The notes under the pieces are model-generated. The model had not been told where the DNA came from. It made no database searches and saw only the letters and a program-made list of their open reading frames with translations. Below, piece by piece: positions 7,205-14,954 of a DNA stretch of 19,685 bases. The stretch is taken from contig CAAFJI010000146.1 in the NCBI GenBank assembly GCA_900763175.1, positions 1 through 19,685 on the forward strand, given 5' to 3'. Numbering within the stretch: the stretch's first letter is position 1; each line of letters starts with the position of its first letter. A program made the translations under genes and the position numbers. The DNA is from Lachnospiraceae bacterium (GTDB lineage Bacteria; Bacillota; Clostridia; Lachnospirales; Lachnospiraceae).

Positions 7205-7245
7205 TACCGCCAGACAGGAACCAACATTTCTCCCTGTCTGCGGTA
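7205..7245 (-). terminator. Terminator-like hairpin downstream of the HTH regulator, T tract on the minus strand
   Basis: TACCGC-C-AGACAGG pairs with CCTGTCT-GCGGTA with one bulged C (13 bp). On the minus strand it is followed by TATTTTCGTTTTTT; on the plus strand the downstream sequence is not T-rich. It looks better suited to stop antisense transcription entering the regulator gene than to end that gene, although it may do both. Confidence 0.5.
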
Positions 7246-7406
7246 CTCTATGCAGAATTTATAATTCCTCCCATATTGGAACACTCTTTCATTATAAATT
7301 ATTTTTTCCTGCTTTCAACTGTGGACAAATTTGTGGACACGTTTTTGTCATTTCTTGAACAGTTATTTTTTATTCATTTTTTCTTTATATTCGTGTATAT
7401 CTGTGT

Positions 7407-7426
7407 ATATTTTTCAAACACGCTCT
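7407..7426 (+). repeat. Possible solo end of the dispersed palindromic repeat
   Basis: TATTTTTCAAACACGCTCTA matches the right ends of the copies at 16230 (TTTATCAAACAGGCTCTAA) and 19047 (TTTTCTAAACACGCTC). No interior sequence of the element precedes it. The match is short and could be chance. The rest of 7246-7406 is AT-rich; it holds only a GTGGACA direct repeat (7321/7333) and no gene that I can see. Confidence 0.3.
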
Positions 7427-7433
7427 AGTTTAG

Positions 7434-7462
7434 TTGACACCACTTTTCTCAAACGGTATAAT
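7434..7462 (+). promoter_or_regulatory. Consensus sigma-A promoter of ilvB-ilvN
   Basis: TTGACA (7434-7439), exactly 17 nt, TATAAT (7457-7462): a perfect match to the consensus. Transcription should start near 7469, leaving a leader of about 124 nt before ilvB. Such a strong promoter usually needs downstream or repressor control. Confidence 0.88.
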
Positions 7463-7572
7463 GTCTGATAGATGTCGCCCACAAATTTATGCAGTAACGG
7501 GGGACGTATCTAAGTTCGTAGAAATGCTTTTTAGGACACACCCTATGTCAGATATGACTTGGAGATTTTTAT
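7463..7572 (+). promoter_or_regulatory. Structured 5' leader of ilvB, not a T-box
   Basis: The leader can fold: TCTGATAG (7464-7471) with CTATGTCAGA (7543-7552, two bases bulged), and inside it GATGTC-CCC (7471-7480) with GGG-GAC-ATC (about 7499-7510). I see no T-box signature (AGGGTGGNACCGCG) and no leader peptide rich in Leu/Ile/Val codons. Its 3' part overlaps a possible end of the dispersed repeat. The pairing was made by eye and needs folding and alignment. Confidence 0.35.
7519..7546 (+). repeat. Possible degenerate right end of the dispersed palindromic repeat in the ilvB leader
   Basis: GAAATGCTTTTTAGGACACA followed by CCCTATG lines up with the right end of the copy at 10060-10091 (GGAATGATTTTTAGGACACG then CTCTGATG). 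About 22 of 28 positions agree by eye. The interior of the element is not recognisable upstream. Confidence 0.35.
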
Positions 7573-7592
7573 AAAGGAGGTCCATTTACAGA

Positions 7593-9311
7593 ATGAAACA
7601 GATATCAGGCAACAAATTGCTTGTAAAAGCACTGAAAGAAGAAGGCGTTGAATACATTTTCGGATATCCCGGAGCGTGTACCATTGATATCAGTGATGAA
7701 CTATATAAGCAGGATGACATCACCGTTATCCTGCCCCGACATGAGCAGGCACTTGTCCATGCAGCGGATGCCTATGCAAGAACCACTGGAAAAGTGGGTG
7801 TCTGTCTGGTAACAAGCGGCCCCGGAGCTACCAACCTTGTCACAGGTCTTGCAACAGCCAATTATGACAGCGTTCCCCTGGTATGCTTCACCGGACAGGT
7901 AGCACGGCACCTCATTGGAAATGATGCATTCCAGGAGGTAGATATTGTAGGAATCACACGCAGCATTACCAAATATGGAATCACAGTTCGCAACCGTGAA
8001 GATCTTGGCCGTATTATTAAGGAAGCATTCTATATTGCCCGTACCGGACGCCCAGGCCCTGTACTGATTGATCTTCCCAAGGATGTTATGGCTGAACTGG
8101 GAAGCCCTGAGTACCCTAAGAATGTAAACATCCGTGGCTACAAACCAAATACAAGCGTACACATTGGCCAGCTGAAACGTGCCATCAAGACACTGAACAA
8201 GGCAAAGCGTCCTCTTTTCCTTGCAGGCGGTGGTATCAATATCGCACGTGCCAATGATATTTTCCTCCAGGTTGTTGAGAAAACCGGTGTTCCCGTTGTT
8301 ACAACCGTCATGGGACGAGGTGCTATCTCTACCAATCATCCGCTGTTTATTGGAAATCTTGGAATGCACGGTGCCTATGCAGCGAATATGGCAGTAAGCA
8401 ACTGTGATGTTCTCTTTTCTATCGGTACCCGTTTTAATGACCGAATCACAGGCAAGCTTCATGAATTTGCTCCAAATGCCCAGATTATCCATATTGATAT
8501 TGATACTGCTTCTATTTCCCGTAATATCCATGTAGATGTTCCCATTGTAGCAGATGCCAAAGAAGCCATTACCAAAATGGCGGAATACGTGGAGGACTGC
8601 ACCTGTAAGAAATGGCTCAATGAAATCAGTCACTGGAAGGAGGAGCATCCCCTTGCAATGCGCCCTAATGACCGTCTCAGCCCGATAGACATCATCGGTG
8701 AGATTAACCGCCAGTTCCAGGAAGCTATCATTGTTACAGATGTAGGGCAGCACCAGATGTTGGTTTCTCAGTATGCCGAGATCACTCCTGGCAAACAGCT
8801 GATCATGTCAGGCGGACTGGGAACCATGGGCTATGGTTTCCCTGGTGGTGTAGGTGCCAAGATCGGCAATCCGGACAAACCAGTTATCGTTATCTCCGGT
8901 GACGGTGGTATGCAGATGAATATCCAGGAATTTGCCACAGCTGTGTTGGAAGAGCTTCCTCTTATCCTCTGTGTATTTAACAACGAATATCTTGGCATGG
9001 TTCGTCAGTGGCAGAAGCTTTTCTACGGAAAACGTTACAGCATGACTAACCTGCGCTCCGGTGCCCTTTCCCGCCGCACGAATGGGGAAGAATATCCCAA
9101 ATATACACCAGATTTTGTAAAGCTTGCAGAGAGCTACGGTGCCAAAGGAATTCGTGTTTTCAACAAATCAGAGGTTGCAGCAGCTTTTGCGGAAGCAAAG
9201 AAAAATACCAAGGTTCCTACTTTGATTGAGTTTGTTATCGATCCGGAGGAAATGGTTTATCCGATGGTGAAACCTGGCGGAACTCTGGAAGATTTAATTA
9301 TGGATTGTTAG
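7593..9311 (+). CDS. ilvB: Acetolactate synthase, catalytic (large) subunit
   Basis: A 572-residue thiamine-diphosphate enzyme that condenses two pyruvates to acetolactate, or pyruvate with 2-oxobutyrate, the first shared step of valine, leucine and isoleucine synthesis; cytosolic, with IlvN as partner. Visible are the catalytic glutamate in PRHEQALVHAADAYAR (Glu51), the FAD-site region around GRGAISTNHPLFIGNLGMHG, and the ThDP/Mg motif GDGG (436-439) ending in NN (463-464). Length is normal for the family. AAAGGAGGTC lies about 10 nt before ATG 7593. ilvN starts 12 nt after the stop and its Shine-Dalgarno overlaps the ilvB stop codon, so the two are one operon. It is driven by a consensus promoter at 7434 through a 124-nt leader. 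The loop reads FGYPGACTIDISDEL rather than the commoner GGAVLPIYDAL; the catalytic residues are unaffected. Confidence 0.97.
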   Translation: MKQISGNKLLVKALKEEGVEYIFGYPGACTIDISDELYKQDDITVILPRHEQALVHAADAYARTTGKVGVCLVTSGPGATNLVTGLATANYDSVPLVCFTGQVARHLIGNDAFQEVDIVGITRSITKYGITVRNREDLGRIIKEAFYIARTGRPGPVLIDLPKDVMAELGSPEYPKNVNIRGYKPNTSVHIGQLKRAIKTLNKAKRPLFLAGGGINIARANDIFLQVVEKTGVPVVTTVMGRGAISTNHPLFIGNLGMHGAYAANMAVSNCDVLFSIGTRFNDRITGKLHEFAPNAQIIHIDIDTASISRNIHVDVPIVADAKEAITKMAEYVEDCTCKKWLNEISHWKEEHPLAMRPNDRLSPIDIIGEINRQFQEAIIVTDVGQHQMLVSQYAEITPGKQLIMSGGLGTMGYGFPGGVGAKIGNPDKPVIVISGDGGMQMNIQEFATAVLEELPLILCVFNNEYLGMVRQWQKLFYGKRYSMTNLRSGALSRRTNGEEYPKYTPDFVKLAESYGAKGIRVFNKSEVAAAFAEAKKNTKVPTLIEFVIDPEEMVYPMVKPGGTLEDLIMDC

Positions 9312-9323
9312 GAGGTTTTTCTC

Positions 9324-9836
9324 ATGGCAGATAAAGGAATGAAAAAAAGATGGATTTCTCTCTATGTCGAGAATCAGGTCGGTGTTCTGTCCAAAATTTC
9401 CGGACTTTTTTCCGGAAAAAGCTATAATCTGGATAGTCTTACAGTTGGAACTACCGAAGATCCTACCGTGTCACGTATGACCATCGGAACCTTCAGCGAT
9501 GATGAAACCTTCGAACAGATTAAAAAACAGCTTAACCGCATGGTAGAGGTTATCAAAGTTATTGATTTTACCGATATGTTTGTAAGAATGAAAGAAATCC
9601 TTTATATCAAGGTTTTCAACTGTTCTTCTGAGGATAAGGTAGAGCTTTTCCAGATTGCAGAGACTTTCAAGGCAAGAGTCATTGACTATGGCAAGAACAG
9701 CCTGCTTCTGGAATTTGTACAGACTGCAACTAAGAATGATGCAGTTGTAAAACTGATCAAAGAAGAGTTTGGCCATATTGAAGTAGTCCGTGGTGGAAGT
9801 GTTGGAATTGAATCTATTAGTATGATGGAAAGATAG
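9324..9836 (+). CDS. ilvN: Acetolactate synthase, regulatory (small) subunit
   Basis: A 170-residue protein with an N-terminal ACT domain (about 8-82: WISLYVENQVGVLSKISGLF, then GKSYNLDSLTVG) and the C-terminal domain typical of the small subunit (about 88-165, ELFQIAETFKARVIDYGKNS). It binds IlvB, raises its activity and gives feedback inhibition by valine or another branched-chain amino acid. GGAGG at the ilvB stop serves as its ribosome site, 8 nt before the ATG. Length is normal. It is also named IlvH in some genomes. No clear terminator follows; the next recognisable element is the palindromic repeat at 9931. Confidence 0.95.
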   Translation: MADKGMKKRWISLYVENQVGVLSKISGLFSGKSYNLDSLTVGTTEDPTVSRMTIGTFSDDETFEQIKKQLNRMVEVIKVIDFTDMFVRMKEILYIKVFNCSSEDKVELFQIAETFKARVIDYGKNSLLLEFVQTATKNDAVVKLIKEEFGHIEVVRGGSVGIESISMMER

Positions 9837-9930
9837 TTTTCCGGAAGATTCCTGACTATGTGAAAATTCATAGAGATTTTCCAGGCCGGATTAAATGATT
9901 TATTAATTGACAAAGATGTCCCCTCCTGTA

Positions 9931-10088
9931 AGAGTATCCCCCAATGCTTTCTGCAAGGTGACGTCACAATTTGTGTGAAGTTTTGTCTGGATGAAGGCGC
10001 CGTAGCGGGCTGCGGCAACTGAATTCGGGCAAAACAAACTGCAAAGTAGGGCGTACAGATTGCGGGAATGATTTTTAGGACACGCTCT
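9931..10088 (+). repeat. Dispersed palindromic repeat, copy A
   Basis: About 158 bp. It begins AGAGTATCCCCCAATGCTTT and ends ATTTTTAGGACACGCTCT; the ends are imperfect inverted repeats (AGAGCGTG-type). The centre folds as GCCGTAGC-GG-GCTGCGGC next to the core GAATTCGGGCAAAAC, which pairs back with GTTTTGTCTGGAT. It shares its core and ends with copies at 11065, 16069 and 18931. It lies 94 nt after the ilvN stop and 39 nt before the EamA gene. A TTGACA (9907-9912) just upstream lacks a good -10, perhaps because the insertion separated them. Confidence 0.8.
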
Positions 10089-10127
10089 GATGCATGGAAG
10101 GGGACTTTTTATGAGGAATGGATTATT

Positions 10128-11063
10128 ATGAAAAATACACAACAGATACCGTTAAAAAACTCGTTAATTTTGCTGCTGACAGCAACTATCTGGGGAACTA
10201 CCTTTGTTGCCCAAAGTGAAGGTGGGGACGCAGTAGGTGCTTTCACCTTTAATGCGGTGCGAAACCTTATTGGTTCTCTGGTACTGATTCCGGTTATCTT
10301 TCTGCTGAAGCTCCTGAATCCGCCAGCCACTGATACAACTTCTGACAGCACTCCGGCACAGGGAAATGTCTTTTCCCGCAATCGAGCTTTAATTCTTGGC
10401 GGCATTTCCTGCGGTATCTGCCTATGTCTGGCATCCAACTTCCAGCAGGTGGGCATCCTGTATACATCAGTGGGAAAAGCAGGTTTCATCACCGCCTGTT
10501 ACATTGTGATCGTGCCTATTCTGGGACTTTTTATGAAGAAAAAATGCAGTCCTTTTATCTGGGTGGCTGTTGTACTTGCACTTGTAGGCCTTTACCTCCT
10601 GTGCATTACAGATGGATTCTCCATTGGAAAGGGAGATATTCTGGTACTGATCTGTGCTTTTCTTTTCTCCCTGCACATTTTAGTCATTGATTATTTCTCA
10701 CCAAAGGTAGATGGAGTCAAAATGTCCTGCATTCAATTTCTCGTGTGCGGACTTCTCACGGCAATCCCTGCCTTGATTTTCGAGCACCCGCACCTTTCTG
10801 ATTTTCATGGAGCCTGGGGCGCTATCCTCTATGCCGGCATCATGTCCTGTGGTGTTGCCTACACACTTCAGATCGTAGGCCAGAAAAACATGAATCCAGC
10901 AGTTGCCTCCCTGATCCTCAGCCTGGAATCCTGCATCTCTGTTCTCGCAGGCTGGATCATCCTCGGACAGAATCTTACCAGAAAAGAGATTTTGGGATGC
11001 ATGATTATGTTCGGAGCCATTATTCTGGCACAGCTGCCGCAGAAAGAAAAAAGTAGAAACTGA
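10128..11063 (+). CDS. EamA/DMT superfamily transporter
   Basis: A 311-residue integral membrane protein of the drug/metabolite transporter superfamily, with ten predicted helices as two EamA repeats (about 8-145 and 165-302). The first repeat begins LLLTATIWGTTFVAQ, the usual WGxxF motif of the family; the last helix ends GCMIMFGAIILAQLPQK. A hydrophilic segment rich in Thr, Ser and Pro (about 66-84) separates two helices. Substrate cannot be told. The start ATG 10128 is chosen because the hydrophobic protein starts there; the frame is open 20 codons further but would read into the repeat. The ribosome site is weak (GAGG at 14 nt, TGGA at 5 nt). The gene is flanked by two repeat copies in the same direction. 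Confidence 0.88.
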   Translation: MKNTQQIPLKNSLILLLTATIWGTTFVAQSEGGDAVGAFTFNAVRNLIGSLVLIPVIFLLKLLNPPATDTTSDSTPAQGNVFSRNRALILGGISCGICLCLASNFQQVGILYTSVGKAGFITACYIVIVPILGLFMKKKCSPFIWVAVVLALVGLYLLCITDGFSIGKGDILVLICAFLFSLHILVIDYFSPKVDGVKMSCIQFLVCGLLTAIPALIFEHPHLSDFHGAWGAILYAGIMSCGVAYTLQIVGQKNMNPAVASLILSLESCISVLAGWIILGQNLTRKEILGCMIMFGAIILAQLPQKEKSRN

Positions 11064-11064
11064 T

Positions 11065-11210
11065 AAATGCTTTCTGCAAGATGTGTGTCACGGTTTGTGG
11101 GAAATTTGTCCCGGATAAGGTTGTCATAGCGAGCTACGACAACCGAATTCGGGATAAATTTCCCGCAAAATGGGGCGTGCAGATTGCAGGAATGATTTCT
11201 TTGGCACATT
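11065..11210 (+). repeat. Dispersed palindromic repeat, copy B
   Basis: About 146 bp starting one base after the EamA stop codon (AAATGCTTTCTGCAAG) and ending near TTTGGCACATT. This copy folds best: GGGAAATTTGTCCCG (11100-11114) with CGGGATAAATTTCCC (11150-11164), then GGTTGTCATAGC with GCTACGACAACC around a GA loop. The outer arms also pair over about 40 nt with interruptions. The left-hand AGAGCGTG end seen in copy C is missing. Confidence 0.85.
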
Positions 11211-11216
11211 CAAGTC

Positions 11217-11262
11217 AAAAAAGGATTTTCAGAGCATTCTTCCCTCTGAAAATCCTTTTTTT
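11217..11262. terminator. Bidirectional Rho-independent terminator
   Basis: AAAAAAGGATTTTCAGAG (11217-11234) pairs perfectly over 18 bp with CTCTGAAAATCCTTTTTT (11244-11261), loop of 9 nt. The A and T flanks give a U tract in both directions, serving the EamA gene (plus) and the ABC operon (minus, stop at 11264). Confidence 0.92.
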
Positions 11263-11263
11263 A

Positions 11264-13174
11264 TTAGCCATTATACAGCTGATAATACTTTCCTTTCTGT
11301 GCAATCAACTCCTCATGGGAACCTCTCTCTATGACACGGCCCTGCTCCAGAACCATGATGCAGTCACTATTTCTTACAGTAGATAATCTGTGAGCAATGG
11401 CAAATGTAGTTCTGCCTTCCATCAGCTTATCCATACCATCCTGAACCAGCTTCTCGGTACGGGTATCAATGGAACTGGTCGCCTCGTCCAGAATCAAAAC
11501 CGGCGGATCTGCTACAGCCGCTCTCGCAATGGCAAGAAGCTGTCTCTGACCCTGGCTCAGATTAGCACCGTTGTTGCAGAGCATGGTCTGGTAGCCATCT
11601 GGCAGCCTCCTGATGAAGCCATCTGCATTTGCAAGCTTGGCAGCGGCAATTACTTCCTCGTCAGTGGCATCCAGCTTACCGTACCGGATGTTCTCCATAA
11701 CAGTTGCTGTAAACAGATTCGTATCCTGAAGGACAATGCCCATAGAACGTCTCAGATCACCCTTTTTAATCTTATTAATGTTGATGCCATCATAACGAAT
11801 CTTACCGTCCTGAATATCGTAAAAACGATTCAGGAGATTGGTAATGGTAGTCTTTCCTGCACCAGTGGAACCAACAAAGGCAATCTTCTGTCCCGGCTTC
11901 GCATACATTTTCACGTCATGAAGCACAATCTTATCATCTTGATAGCCAAAGTCTACACCATCCAGAACAATATCACCTTTCAGTTCAATATAATCTGTAG
12001 TATTGGTAGCCTTATGATAATGCTTCCACGCCCAACGGCCGGTACGCTTCTCTGATTCCACAAACTTTCCATTCTCTTCCCTCACATTTACCAGAGTTAC
12101 ATATCCTTCATCAACCTCCGGTTTCTCATCCAGAATGTCAAAAATACGCTTTGCACCGGCAAGAGCCATAACAATACTGTTAAATTGCTGGCTTACCTGA
12201 TTGATCGGCTGGCTGAAGCTCTTATTAAAGGTAAGGAAGCTCGCAAGACCTCCAAGGGTAAATCCACCAATTCCATTTACTGCAAGCACGCCGCCAGTAA
12301 TGGCACACAGTACATAGCTGATATTTCCGATCTGTGCACAGGTAGGCATCAGAACATTGGCAAATTTGTTGGCATTATTGGCGCTTTCAAAAAGCAGATC
12401 ATTCAACTCATTAAACTTATCCAGGCTCTCTTCCTCATGGCAGAAAACCTTTACAACCTTCTGCCCCTCCATCATCTCCTCAATATAACCATTTACAATA
12501 CCCAGATTCTTCTGCTGTTCCATAAAGAACTTACCGCTCAGTCCGGCAAGATTTTTGCTTGCCAGCATCATGACTCCGACCATAACCAGTGTCACAATGG
12601 TGAGGGGCACACTAAGGATCAGCATACTGATCAAAACACTGATAATGGTGATGAAACTGGAAATCAGCTGGGGAATGCTCTGGCTGATCATCTGTCTCAG
12701 TGTATCAATATCATTGGTATACACAGACATAATATCGCCATGTGCGTGAGTATCAAAATACTTAACCGGAAGTGTCTCCATACGTGCAAACATTTCATTT
12801 CTGAGATTTCGCAAGGTACCCTGACTGACATAGATCATCAGGCGGTTGTACAGATAAGTACAGCCAACACCCACAGCATAAAAACAGGCAACTTTCAAAA
12901 TTGCCATGGCAAGAGGATGAAAATCTGGTGTATCAGACTTCAAAAGAGGCATAATATACTGATCGATCAAAGTTTTCATAAACATGGTTCCCTGTACATT
13001 GGCAAGTACACTGACCACGATTCCGATCACAACCAGGATGATATGGACTCTGTAATTTCTGAACACATAGGCAAGCAGCCTCTTCAGCATCTTCCCTGGA
13101 TTCTCTACCATCGGGCCGGAGCGGAATGCTGCCCCTCTGCCACCTGGACCTTTTACAGGTTTGTTGTTACTCAT
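11264..13174 (-). CDS. Heterodimeric ABC exporter, subunit with the canonical Walker B (BmrD/LmrD-like)
   Basis: A 636-residue half-transporter: six-helix transmembrane domain (about 40-340), then a nucleotide-binding domain (about 400-630). Walker A is GSTGAGKT (435-442), the signature is LSQGQ (539-543) instead of LSGGQ, Walker B is VLILDE with catalytic Glu564, and the switch histidine is His595. An insert of some 35 residues between the two domains (about 362-396, WAWKHYHK) is typical of this subunit type. The first 20 residues are Gly/Asn/Lys-rich and cytosolic. Its ATG overlaps the stop of the upstream partner by 4 nt (ATGA), so the two are translationally coupled and should form one heterodimer. 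Likely a multidrug or lipid exporter; substrate unknown. Confidence 0.93.
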   Translation of the reverse strand: MSNNKPVKGPGGRGAAFRSGPMVENPGKMLKRLLAYVFRNYRVHIILVVIGIVVSVLANVQGTMFMKTLIDQYIMPLLKSDTPDFHPLAMAILKVACFYAVGVGCTYLYNRLMIYVSQGTLRNLRNEMFARMETLPVKYFDTHAHGDIMSVYTNDIDTLRQMISQSIPQLISSFITIISVLISMLILSVPLTIVTLVMVGVMMLASKNLAGLSGKFFMEQQKNLGIVNGYIEEMMEGQKVVKVFCHEEESLDKFNELNDLLFESANNANKFANVLMPTCAQIGNISYVLCAITGGVLAVNGIGGFTLGGLASFLTFNKSFSQPINQVSQQFNSIVMALAGAKRIFDILDEKPEVDEGYVTLVNVREENGKFVESEKRTGRWAWKHYHKATNTTDYIELKGDIVLDGVDFGYQDDKIVLHDVKMYAKPGQKIAFVGSTGAGKTTITNLLNRFYDIQDGKIRYDGININKIKKGDLRRSMGIVLQDTNLFTATVMENIRYGKLDATDEEVIAAAKLANADGFIRRLPDGYQTMLCNNGANLSQGQRQLLAIARAAVADPPVLILDEATSSIDTRTEKLVQDGMDKLMEGRTTFAIAHRLSTVRNSDCIMVLEQGRVIERGSHEELIAQKGKYYQLYNG

Positions 13175-14928
13175 GCCTGGTCACCTCCTCTGTTCTCGTC
13201 GAAATCTCCTCCGCCCTTTATCTGGGAATTATATACTTCCTGATAAATAGCATTGTTCTTCATCAGTTCCTCATGAGTCCCAAATCCACAAATCCTTCCT
13301 TCATCCATAACAATGATACGGTCAGCGCTCTGGATACTGGAAATACGCTGGGCAATGATCAGCTTGGTGGTATCCGGTATTTCCTCTGCAAAAGCTCTTC
13401 GGATACGGGCATCTGTGGCAGTATCCACTGCACTTGTGGAATCATCCAGAATCAGAACCTTCGGTTTCTTAAGAAGGGCTCTGGCAATACACAGACGCTG
13501 TTTCTGCCCTCCGGAAACATTGGTTCCACCCTGTTCAATATAAGTGTGGTATTTATCCGGCATTTTCTCGATAAAATCATCTGCGCAGGCAAGCTGGCAT
13601 ACACGGCGGCATTCCTCCTCAGAAGCTGCCTTGTTTCCCCAGCGCAAATTCTCCAGAATTGTACCGGAGAACAGCACATTCTTCTGTAACACGACAGCCA
13701 CCTGATTACGAAGGCTGTCCATATGATAATCTCTTACATCCACACCGCCAACCTTCACAGAACCAGCGCTTACATCATAAAGACGGCTGATCAGGTTTAC
13801 AAGACTGGATTTGGCACTTCCGGTTCCTCCGATGATACCGATTGTCTCACCGGCACGGATGGAAAGATTAATGTCTTTCAGAACGGGCTCCTGGCTGTTC
13901 TTCTTATAGCTAAAATCCACATGGTCAAATACAATGCTTCCATCTGATACTTCCATAACTGGATTCTCCGGGTCACAAAGATCCGCTTTCTCATTGATAA
14001 CCTCAGATACACGCTCTGCACTTGCAGCACTCATGGTCACCATAACAAACACCATGGAAAGCATCATAAGACTCATCAGAATGTTCATACAATATGTAAG
14101 AAGGCTCATCAACTCGCCTGTAGTAAGGCTGCCGCCTACAATCATGTTTGCACCAAGCCAGCTAATTCCAAGGATACAGGCATATACGGTAAACTGCATA
14201 ACTGGCATATTCATAACTACAAGCTTCTCAGCTTTCACAAACATCTCATAAACCTTATTACAGGCCTTCTGGAATTTGCTTGTCTCATATTCCTCACGAA
14301 CATAAGCCTTCACAACACGCACTGCATTGATATTCTCCTGAACGCTGGCATTAAGGTCATCGTACTTCTCAAATACTTCCTGGAAATATTTGGTGGCCTT
14401 TCGCATGATAAATACCAGAAAACAGCCAAGAAAAATAACTGCGATCAGATAAATGCTTGCAATCTTCGCATTGATCATAAATGCCATTGCCATGGCACAG
14501 ATCAGGCTGGCCGGAGCACGGGTACACATACGCAGGATCATCTGGTAAGCATTCTGCAGGTTCGTCACATCCGTAGTCAGTCGTGTGATCAGACTGGCAG
14601 TACTGAATTTGTCAATGTTTGAAAATGAAAATGTCTGAATATTGGTATACATGGCTTTACGCAGATTACGTGCAAAGCCAGAGGATGCATACGCTCCGTA
14701 TTTTCCTCCCAATATACCGGTAATAAGTCCTGCAATGGCAAGAAGAGCCATGATCAGCCCTTTTCTGTACAGATAGCTGATATTGCCGGCTTCCACACCA
14801 TTGTCGATCATATCAGCCATTACAAGAGGTATCAAAGTCTCTACCACAACTTCCAGTATCATAAATACAGGAGTGAGGAAAGAGGCCTTCTTAAACTCTT
14901 TCACCTGGGCAAGTAATGTTTTAAGCAT
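13171..14928 (-). CDS. Heterodimeric ABC exporter, subunit with degenerate ATP site (BmrC/LmrC-like)
   Basis: A 585-residue half-transporter with six helices (about 16-305) and a nucleotide-binding domain (about 330-570). Three catalytic positions differ from the norm: Walker A is GGTGSAKS (367-374, Ala372 where Gly is usual), the Walker B glutamate is Asp496 (LILDDSTSAVD) and the switch histidine is Gln527 (IIAQRIS). Its signature VSGGQ (471-475) is intact. This is the pattern of the degenerate site in heterodimeric exporters, so the partner encoded next supplies the active Walker B. ATG 14928 has AAAGGAG about 8 nt upstream; the open frame extends 36 codons further, into the marR gene, without support. 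It follows marR by 26 nt. Confidence 0.93.
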   Translation of the reverse strand: MLKTLLAQVKEFKKASFLTPVFMILEVVVETLIPLVMADMIDNGVEAGNISYLYRKGLIMALLAIAGLITGILGGKYGAYASSGFARNLRKAMYTNIQTFSFSNIDKFSTASLITRLTTDVTNLQNAYQMILRMCTRAPASLICAMAMAFMINAKIASIYLIAVIFLGCFLVFIMRKATKYFQEVFEKYDDLNASVQENINAVRVVKAYVREEYETSKFQKACNKVYEMFVKAEKLVVMNMPVMQFTVYACILGISWLGANMIVGGSLTTGELMSLLTYCMNILMSLMMLSMVFVMVTMSAASAERVSEVINEKADLCDPENPVMEVSDGSIVFDHVDFSYKKNSQEPVLKDINLSIRAGETIGIIGGTGSAKSSLVNLISRLYDVSAGSVKVGGVDVRDYHMDSLRNQVAVVLQKNVLFSGTILENLRWGNKAASEEECRRVCQLACADDFIEKMPDKYHTYIEQGGTNVSGGQKQRLCIARALLKKPKVLILDDSTSAVDTATDARIRRAFAEEIPDTTKLIIAQRISSIQSADRIIVMDEGRICGFGTHEELMKNNAIYQEVYNSQIKGGGDFDENRGGDQA

Positions 14929-14954
14929 CAGGTTTTCTCCTTTCTCTTTTGATG

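Noticed and set aside
7321..7339. Direct repeat GTGGACA-AATTT-GTGGACA as DnaA boxes or an origin
   Set aside because: Does not match TTATCCACA, and there are no origin genes or AT-rich unwinding arrays tied to it.
7461..7574. 37-codon frame from ATG in the ilvB -10 box as an attenuator leader peptide
   Set aside because: The ATG lies upstream of the expected transcription start, there is no ribosome site, and there is no run of Leu, Ile or Val codons.
7463..7592. T-box riboswitch before ilvB
   Set aside because: No T-box consensus and no antiterminator/terminator pair; the leader is too short.
7701..8753. 350-codon minus-strand reading frame inside ilvB
   Set aside because: Shadow of the well-supported ilvB frame; composition is not protein-like.
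12185..13243. 352-codon plus-strand reading frame over the ABC exporter genes
   Set aside because: Antisense to clearly coding ABC sequence; rich in His, Asn and Gln as expected from a reversed frame.
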